Notes under the pieces: generated by a model
The model's input: the letters and a program-made list of their open reading frames with translations, nothing else
The model's database searches: none
What the model was told of the DNA's origin: nothing
Assembly: GCF_028994805.1 (NCBI RefSeq)
Contig: NZ_JAJQQP010000008.1
Location: 255,305 to 319,304 of the forward strand
From: Promicromonospora iranensis
GTDB taxonomy: Bacteria; Actinomycetota; Actinomycetes; Actinomycetales; Cellulomonadaceae
Reading direction: 5' to 3'
DNA: 64,000 nt
Shown here: positions 59,150-64,000 of the stretch, one piece after another
How the letters are laid out: every line of letters starts with the position of its first letter
Numbering within the stretch: the stretch's first letter is position 1
Position numbers and translations under genes: made by a program

Positions 59150-59551
59150 TCAGCCGGCGCGGTGCCCTCGTGGTCTCGACGTGCCTCCGAGCCGCTCGAA
59201 GGTATCCGCGCGGGTGACGGTCAGCGTTGCGGAGTCGGCCACGGCGCGGCGCGCCCAGGAGGCTTCCCGGATGTCGATGAACGCGCGGATGCACTCCGCG
59301 CAGCTGTCCAGGTGGGCCTCCAGGCGACTTGCTCGACGGGGTGCGAGATGCCGGCCGAGGTAGTCGTGCATGGCGGCACGCGTGGAGCGGCATTCCGGTC
59401 CGTTCACGGCGTGGACGCTCGTCACGCGGGGTGCCGAACCGAAGCGGACCGGCTCGGGCGGCGAGGTGTCGGCGTCTGAACCGCTGGCGTCGCCCTCGGT
59501 GCCGAGCACGGCGCACAGGTCGTCGAGACCCAGGCCAATGGTCATCGTCAC
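59150..59551 (-). CDS. Zinc-finger anti-sigma-like protein without a nearby sigma factor
   Basis: A 133-residue protein with an Asp/Ser-rich N-terminal half. The centre has a zf-HC2 zinc-binding anti-sigma domain (LGRHLAPRRASRLEAHLDSC, then AECIRAFIDIRE) with H-x3-C-x2-C. No transmembrane helix is seen, so it would act in the cytoplasm. The nearest sigma factor is 10 kb away. The start is GTG 59551 or ATG 59545. Confidence 0.7.
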   Translation of the reverse strand: MTMTIGLGLDDLCAVLGTEGDASGSDADTSPPEPVRFGSAPRVTSVHAVNGPECRSTRAAMHDYLGRHLAPRRASRLEAHLDSCAECIRAFIDIREASWARRAVADSATLTVTRADTFERLGGTSRPRGHRAG

Positions 59552-59762
59552 GCGTTACCTGCCCCCTGTGCGCACAACATCCGGATGTGACCGGCTGGGT
59601 CCTAGTTTTACTGTGGATGAGGATTCATAGAAATTTGGGTGTGATACGTCCTTTGTACTGGTCGCGTTCGACATACCCAGCACCGTGAAGTCGGTGGCGA
59701 GCACCGTGGACGAACGTGCTGCGGGCCGGGCGGCGAGGACCGCCGGCGCCGGCCGAGCGCGG

Positions 59763-59790
59763 TTGCCAGTGGGGGCGCCCTCCCTACCGT
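59763..59790 (+). promoter_or_regulatory. Candidate promoter of the leader ORF / MBL genes
   Basis: TTGCCA (59763-59768), a 16-nt spacer and TACCGT (59785-59790) lie 41 nt before a strong AGGAGGAG and the ATG at 59831. The 320-nt gap between the anti-sigma-like gene and this point also has an unusually AT-rich patch around 59609-59647. Confidence 0.4.
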
Positions 59791-59830
59791 GGAACTCAGG
59801 TCGAGATCCAGGCCGGCGCGAGGAGGAGAC

Positions 59831-59890
59831 ATGGTTGACGGCTCGATGACAGATCCCCGCGATGAGCTGGGGTGGATCGCGTGGTGCTGA
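59831..59890 (+). CDS. 19-codon leader ORF overlapping the MBL gene, or its frameshifted start
   Basis: ATG 59831 has an excellent AGGAGGAG 4 nt upstream and opens a 19-codon ORF (MVDGSMTDPRDELGWIAWC) that ends at 59890, inside the MBL gene. A -1 shift at the GGGG run (59869-59872) would fuse it in frame to the MBL protein as DPRDELG-VDRVVLSEV. Without a shift it could be a coupling leader peptide. The best ribosome site of the locus belongs to this ORF, not to the MBL frame. Confidence 0.5.
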   Translation: MVDGSMTDPRDELGWIAWC

Positions 59891-60633
59891 GCGAGGTCGC
59901 GGACGGCGTGCACCGGATCGAGCACGCCTACGTCAACGTCTACCTCGTCACGGACGACGAGGGTCGCGTGCTCGTCGTCGACACCGGTCTGCCGGCGACC
60001 TGGAACCTGCTGGGCGAGGCGCTGCGCGAGCTCGGACGCCGTCCCTCGGACATCGCGGCGGTAGTGCTGACGCATGCCCACTTCGACCACACCGGCTCGG
60101 CCGCGGCCTTCCGGACGCGACTGGGAGTACCGATCTGGCTGCACGAGGAGGACTTCACGATCGCCGCCCACCCGTACCGCTACGCGCACGAGAACGTACG
60201 GGCGACCTATCCGTTCCGGTACCCGGCGTCGCTGCGGATCCTCGCGTCGATGACGGCGGCGGGCGCCCTGCGAGTACGCGGGGTGCGGGGGCTGCTCCAC
60301 GCGGAGCCCGGCGCGACTCTCCCCGTACCCGGCGCTCCTCGCGTGATCTTCACGCCGGGCCACACCTACGGGCACTGCGCTCTGCACCTGTTCGACCGGG
60401 ACGTGCTGCTCACCGGGGACGCGCTCGTCACGCTCGACCCGTACACCGGCAGGCGTGGCCCGCAGATCATCGCTGGCGCCGCCACCGCGGACAGCGTGCA
60501 GGCACTGATGTCTCTCGACCGCCTGACCGCGTACGACTCGGGCGCGACGACGTTGCTGCCCGGCCACGGCGAACCGTGGACCGGGGGAGTGGCGGCGGCC
60601 GTCGAGCAGGCGCGCCGGACGGGCGCTCACTAG
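59872..60633 (+). CDS. Metallo-beta-lactamase-fold hydrolase
   Basis: A 253-residue MBL protein. The metal-binding motif is THAHFDHTGS (H-x-H-x-D-H), with further ligands in FTPGHTYGHC, TGDALVTL and LLPGHGEPW. The first MBL Asp is in VVDTGLPAT. No lactam substrate is implied; glyoxalase II- or lactonase-type activity is equally possible. GTG 59872 is the longest in-frame start but has no ribosome site of its own, so translation probably depends on the overlapping leader ORF. Confidence 0.85.
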   Translation: MDRVVLSEVADGVHRIEHAYVNVYLVTDDEGRVLVVDTGLPATWNLLGEALRELGRRPSDIAAVVLTHAHFDHTGSAAAFRTRLGVPIWLHEEDFTIAAHPYRYAHENVRATYPFRYPASLRILASMTAAGALRVRGVRGLLHAEPGATLPVPGAPRVIFTPGHTYGHCALHLFDRDVLLTGDALVTLDPYTGRRGPQIIAGAATADSVQALMSLDRLTAYDSGATTLLPGHGEPWTGGVAAAVEQARRTGAH

Positions 60634-60657
60634 CGCCCGCCGGCGACGGGTGTGGGC

Positions 60658-61341
60658 TCAGTCGCGTTCACCCGACGCCGGGCGGCCGGCCCGGGCCGCC
60701 CGATAGGCGGGAGCCCGGAGCGCGGCGGCCCAGGGATACGTGCCGAGCTCCCCGGGTACGTGCCGCACGGGATCGACCCGTGGCGCGTCGCCCGCGACGG
60801 CACGCCCGCAGTGGAGCGTCCCCAGCCGGTGCCACCGCTCGCCGGGGTGCGCGGACAGCAGCGCCAGGTCGGTGCCGACGAGGGCTGCCGTCCCCGTGCT
60901 GTGCCGGTCGCGCGGGCGTGTGCCGACGGGAGCGGCAGCAAGCAGCACGGGCCGGCCGTCGAGGTCCCGGAACGGCATGAGCGTGCCGAACCCGCCCTCG
61001 AGCGGACGGATCCGGGGCGCCAGGAGAAAGCGGGTGAGCCGGCCCAGACCGGTTGCCGACAGCAGGATGTCCTGGGCACGGTCGTCGACGGTCCAGTGCA
61101 CCGCGAGGCCGAAGACGTCGGGCAGCGGAGCGGGCAGGCCCGCAGCGCGCGACACGCGCACGGTCACCGGGTGGGTCGTGGGAGCACCGAGCGCGGCAGC
61201 GCCCGGCGCGCCGCCGACGTCGAGACTCAACGTCCCGCTGAGCACCGTGCCGGTCGGGTGGAGCGGCCGGGGGCGCCATCTGCGCACGGCCGCCACCACG
61301 GCACCGAGTACCAGCCCGGTGGCTCGTGCGGCTCGGGGCAT
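60658..61341 (-). CDS. Catalase-fold-like protein of unknown function
   Basis: A 227-residue protein from ATG 61341. The segment HPVTVRVSRAAGLPAPLPDV followed by FGLAVHWTVDD and QDILLSATG resembles the catalase barrel strand pattern (VRxS..G.P....D..G.A), but the heme-ligand and distal His regions of true catalases are not seen. It is the last gene of the adh operon and begins 2 nt after the preceding stop, so it may assist the redox step. Confidence 0.55.
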   Translation of the reverse strand: MPRAARATGLVLGAVVAAVRRWRPRPLHPTGTVLSGTLSLDVGGAPGAAALGAPTTHPVTVRVSRAAGLPAPLPDVFGLAVHWTVDDRAQDILLSATGLGRLTRFLLAPRIRPLEGGFGTLMPFRDLDGRPVLLAAAPVGTRPRDRHSTGTAALVGTDLALLSAHPGERWHRLGTLHCGRAVAGDAPRVDPVRHVPGELGTYPWAAALRAPAYRAARAGRPASGERD

Positions 61342-61343
61342 CT

Positions 61344-61919
61344 TCAGGGCCCCCAGGAGCGGGCCTGCCGGACCACTGCGCGGACGCCCCGGTAGATCAC
61401 CACGCCGCTCAGCACCCAAGGCCCTACGACGACGAGGGGGTCGAGGACCTGGTGCCGCACGTCCACCCGCCCGGCCCGGGACCGGAGCGGATGGTGTGAC
61501 GGCTCCGCCAGCACTCCGGTCTCGGTCACCGGGTTGTCCGGGCGGGTGGTCGCGAAGGACGCGAGGTGGCTCTCGACGGCATCCACCCGGTCGGCCCCGA
61601 TCAGCAGCAGCCAGTGTGCGGCGCGGCCCTCGCTGAACCGTTGGTACGCGAACCTGCGGACCACGCCCGACAGGCCCTTGAGCGGCACCGACGTGCCGAA
61701 GACCGGCGTCAGGCGTGCATGCTCGATCGAGCGCTCGCGCGGCTGGCGCTCCTGCTGCTGCTCGGGCAGGTCCCAGTGCGCACCGGTCTCCAGCCCGCGC
61801 ACCTCGCGGGGGTAGGAGGGGCGGTCGGCGGGGTCGAGATCGGCGCCCCAGCCCGGTATACGGGCTCTGAGCTGCTCCGGCGTCTCGGCCAGAGGCGGCT
61901 TGTCGGCGGTGTACGGCAC
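61344..61919 (-). CDS. Unknown protein of the adh operon
   Basis: A 191-residue protein. The start is GTG 61919 with AGAGGGG 6 nt upstream. The middle has conserved-looking phrases (GLETGAHWDLPEQQQE, RSIEHARLTPVFGTSVPLKG, RRFAYQRFSEGRAAHWLLLI), and the C-terminal part is hydrophobic (VVVGPWVLSGVVIYRGV) and could anchor it to the membrane. I recall similar genes next to zinc-ADH genes in other actinobacteria, with no assigned function. Confidence 0.55.
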   Translation of the reverse strand: MPYTADKPPLAETPEQLRARIPGWGADLDPADRPSYPREVRGLETGAHWDLPEQQQERQPRERSIEHARLTPVFGTSVPLKGLSGVVRRFAYQRFSEGRAAHWLLLIGADRVDAVESHLASFATTRPDNPVTETGVLAEPSHHPLRSRAGRVDVRHQVLDPLVVVGPWVLSGVVIYRGVRAVVRQARSWGP

Positions 61920-61933
61920 GGTCGTCCCCTCTC

Positions 61934-63082
61934 TCACGCGGCGCCGGGCACGACGAGCGGCTTGATGCAGCCGTCGAGCTTGGCGGAGAAGATGTGGTAC
62001 CCCTCGGCGATGTGTTCCAGCGGGATCCGGTGGGTCACTATGTCGTTCGGCTTGAGGTAGCCGCTGCGCATGTGCTCGAACAGCCTCGGCCACTGCCGTT
62101 TCACGGGCGCCTGGTTCATGCGCAGGGTGAGGCCCTTGTTCATCGCGTCGCCGAACTTGACCGCGCTGAAGATGGGCCCGTACGCGCCCATCACCGAGAC
62201 CGTGCCGCCCTTGCGCACGGAGTCGATCGCCCAGTTCAGCGCGATCGGCGATCCGCCCTGCAGCTTGAGCTTCGCGCCCGTCACGTGCTGCAGCAGGTTT
62301 CCGTCCGCCTCGGCGCCCACCGCGTCGATCACCCGGTCGGCGCCGAGCCAGCCGGTGGTGCGCTTCATCTCCACGACGATGTCCTTGTGCTGCGTGAAGT
62401 TGACGGTCTCGGCATAGGCGAACGTGCGGGCCATCTCCAGCCGGTCGTCCAGGTGGTCGACGACGATGACGCGACCGGCGCCCATGAGCCACGCCGACCG
62501 GGCGGCGAACAGCCCGACCGGTCCGGCACCGAACACGACCACCACGTCGCCCTCGACGATGTCGGCGAGCTGCGCACCGAAGTAGCCGGTGGCCAGGGCG
62601 TCCGTGCACAGGACGGCGTCCTCCTCGTCCATCCAGTCGGGCACGATCGTGGGCCCGACGTCGGCGAAGGGCACCCGGACGTACTCGGCCTGCCCGCCGT
62701 CGTAGCCCCCGGTGGTGTGCGAGTAGCCGTAGATGCCACCCACCGCCGTGGCATTCGGGTTCACGTTGTGACAGTTGGAGTACAGGCCGCGCGCACAGAA
62801 GAAGCACGTTCCGCAGTAGATGTTGAAAGGCACCATCACCCGGTCGCCGACGGCGAGGTTGCGTACCGAAGGACCGATGTCGTGCACGACGCCCACGAAC
62901 TCGTGGCCGAACGTCGATCCCACGCGCGTGTCGGGCATGAGGCCGTGGTAGAGGTGCAGGTCCGACCCACAGATCGCCGCCGTGGTGACCCGCACGATCG
63001 CGTCGTTCGGATGCTCGACACGAGGTAGGTCCTTCTCCTCGACGCGGATCTTGTACGGCCCGCGATACACCATCGCTCGCAC
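61934..63082 (-). CDS. Zinc-dependent alcohol dehydrogenase (formaldehyde/threonine-dehydrogenase-like)
   Basis: A 382-residue MDR enzyme. The catalytic zinc site is AAICGSDLHLYHG with FGHEFVG, the structural zinc is in CGTCFFCARGLYSNC (four Cys), and the Rossmann loop is VVVFGAGPVGLFAARSA. The length and GGYDGGQAEYVRVPFADV insertion resemble glutathione-independent formaldehyde dehydrogenase-type enzymes, so a thiol-adduct substrate is possible. GTG 63082 has GGGAGATCACA 7 nt upstream. First of three co-transcribed genes. Confidence 0.85.
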   Translation of the reverse strand: MRAMVYRGPYKIRVEEKDLPRVEHPNDAIVRVTTAAICGSDLHLYHGLMPDTRVGSTFGHEFVGVVHDIGPSVRNLAVGDRVMVPFNIYCGTCFFCARGLYSNCHNVNPNATAVGGIYGYSHTTGGYDGGQAEYVRVPFADVGPTIVPDWMDEEDAVLCTDALATGYFGAQLADIVEGDVVVVFGAGPVGLFAARSAWLMGAGRVIVVDHLDDRLEMARTFAYAETVNFTQHKDIVVEMKRTTGWLGADRVIDAVGAEADGNLLQHVTGAKLKLQGGSPIALNWAIDSVRKGGTVSVMGAYGPIFSAVKFGDAMNKGLTLRMNQAPVKRQWPRLFEHMRSGYLKPNDIVTHRIPLEHIAEGYHIFSAKLDGCIKPLVVPGAA

Positions 63083-63229
63083 TGTGATCTCCCACCGTCG
63101 ACCGGTCCGAACATCCAGACTCACGCCGTCGGCGTCGAGTCGCACCACGAGGAATTCGCGTCAAATGCGAGTGGAGCGACTCACCCTCAAGGTGTTCGTA
63201 CTGGCAATCACACGGAATGGAGAAACGCC

Positions 63230-63676
63230 ATGACGCAATCCACGCACGCGGCGCCTGTCCGGGCGCCACATCAGTGGCTCGCTCTCACGATCGGCGTGGT
63301 CTATCTCCTGGTCGGTATCGCGGGATTCTTCGTGACCGGGTTCGACGGTTTCGCGGAGCACGACCACGACCAGACGTTGCTCGGGTTCGCCATCAACCCC
63401 CTGCACAACATCGTGCACCTCCTGATCGGACTCCTGGGCGTCATCATGTGGTCCTCGCCGAGCCGAGCACGGACATTCGGCTGGCTGCTGGTGATCGGGT
63501 ACGGCGCGGCGTTCGTCTACGGCCTGGTCGCGGTGAACAACCCGGACATCAACATCCTCAACATCAACGCAGCGGACAACTGGCTGCACATCCTGAGCGC
63601 TCTCGCGGGCCTGGCCATCGCGCTGTGGCCTCGCCGGGGCGCCGGCACCACCTCGCCCGGGCCGCGACAGACCTGA
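63230..63676 (+). CDS. DUF4383 membrane protein
   Basis: A 148-residue protein with four helices. WLALTIGVVYLLVGIAGFFV and the INPLHNIVHLLIGLLG segment with its histidines are the DUF4383 pattern as I know it; a second histidine group lies in AADNWLHILSALAGL. The ATG at 63230 has GGAG upstream. Function unknown. It is divergent from the adh operon across 147 nt that should hold both promoters. Confidence 0.8.
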   Translation: MTQSTHAAPVRAPHQWLALTIGVVYLLVGIAGFFVTGFDGFAEHDHDQTLLGFAINPLHNIVHLLIGLLGVIMWSSPSRARTFGWLLVIGYGAAFVYGLVAVNNPDINILNINAADNWLHILSALAGLAIALWPRRGAGTTSPGPRQT

Positions 63677-63763
63677 GCAAGCTCTGGATGCGAGTGGGCG
63701 GTGACCGCCCTAGCGTCGGGGGGCGGCAGCGTGGTTTCGACGACTGCGCTGCCGCACCAGCCC

Positions 63764-63820
63764 GCAGACCGAAGGCCGCCGTCCCGCACCGAGGGTGCGG
63801 GACGGCGGCCTTCGGTCTGC
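63764..63820. terminator. Long perfect hairpin between convergent genes (IR-6)
   Basis: Arms 63764-63790 and 63794-63820 are 27-bp exact reverse complements around a 3-nt loop (GAG). It separates the DUF4383 gene (stop 63676) from a minus-strand gene (stop 63842) and would work in both directions. No T-run follows. Confidence 0.75.
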
Positions 63821-63841
63821 CGCGTGTGATGCCGGGAGCGA

Positions 63842-64000
63842 CTACTCCTTGTGCAGGGCGTCCTGCACTGCGCCCGCTGCCTTCTCAAGGGTCTCCGGCC
63901 GACCGGTGGTGCCGTGGAGACGCACGTCGGGCTTGGTGGGCGGCGGGGCAGGCACGCCGGCCGGCGGCTCGGCCACGTACTCGAACTCTCCCTTGCCGTC
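63842..64000 (-). CDS. C-terminal end of an unidentified protein (truncated by the window)
   Basis: The last 52 codons of a minus-strand gene run to a TAG at 63842-63844. The residues are EFEYVAEPPAGVPAPPPTKP followed by VRLHGTTGRPETLEKAAGAV and QDALHKE. The Pro-rich part looks like a linker before a short helix. The rest is outside the window and I cannot name it. Confidence 0.6.
   Translation of the reverse strand, partial: DGKGEFEYVAEPPAGVPAPPPTKPDVRLHGTTGRPETLEKAAGAVQDALHKE

Overview
This is a high-GC (roughly 70%) chromosomal segment of an actinobacterium. A 384-residue short-type xylose isomerase beside xylulokinase and a ROK repressor, actinobacterial operon patterns (FmdB/MscL/5-FCL/RimJ/GlpR neighbourhood), many GTG starts and several probable leaderless genes suggest Micrococcales, perhaps the Cellulomonadaceae/Promicromonosporaceae group. 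The assignment to that level is inference; no rRNA or other marker gene is present.

Layout. 1-8 kb: end of a secreted NlpC/P60 hydrolase, a tandem universal stress protein, an ornithine/aspartate aminotransferase pair (rocD-aspT), osmC with an EcsC-like gene, a small membrane protein, and thyA-folA. 8-14 kb: a decayed membrane-protein remnant, a beta-lactamase-fold serine hydrolase, and the xylose module xylB-xylA with divergent ROK regulator xylR. 14-20 kb: compatible-solute uptake, namely a BCCT carrier overlapping tail-to-tail with a GntR/FCD regulator, then a divergent four-gene ectoine-type ABC operon (ehuBCDA) and tRNA-Arg(CCT). 20-26 kb: a five-gene family-5 ABC importer (oligosaccharide or peptide). 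26-30 kb: L,D-transpeptidase, a membrane protein with a C-terminal HTH, and an MFS exporter.

30-43 kb: a 1346-residue helicase-like protein whose catalytic motifs look eroded, with a small partner gene; mscL; a SAF-domain protein; an fmdB-type gene preceded by a CIRCE/HrcA-type operator; a penicillin-acylase-family hydrolase; 5-formyl-THF cyclo-ligase; rimJ; and a glpR-like gene. This block is syntenic, as far as I recall, with M. tuberculosis Rv0985c-Rv0996, but galU and moeA/glp are missing from it. 43-49 kb: after tRNA-Ala(CGC), an accessory stretch (phosphotransferase, SDR/AraC pair, a low-GC secreted protein, small membrane protein, NUDIX, broken or doubtful ORFs). 49-57 kb: ECF sigma factor with a coupled small membrane protein, glycosyltransferase plus membrane protein, MerR regulator, an HTH pseudogene, gamma-glutamyltransferase with a DUF418-type membrane protein, and a CmtR/ArsR sensor coupled to a cation transporter. 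57-64 kb: haloacetate-dehalogenase-type hydrolase, GNAT, GAF-ANTAR regulator, orphan zinc-finger anti-sigma-like protein, MBL hydrolase with an odd overlapping leader ORF, a zinc-ADH three-gene operon, a DUF4383 protein, and the end of an unidentified gene.

The most unusual non-coding signal is a set of very long, perfect intergenic inverted repeats (arms 21-36 bp, including a 72-bp uninterrupted palindrome). Two of them share the same 24-mer layout with a swapped 4-nt core. There is also a pair of 79-bp elements (about 80% identical) placed exactly over gene stop codons.
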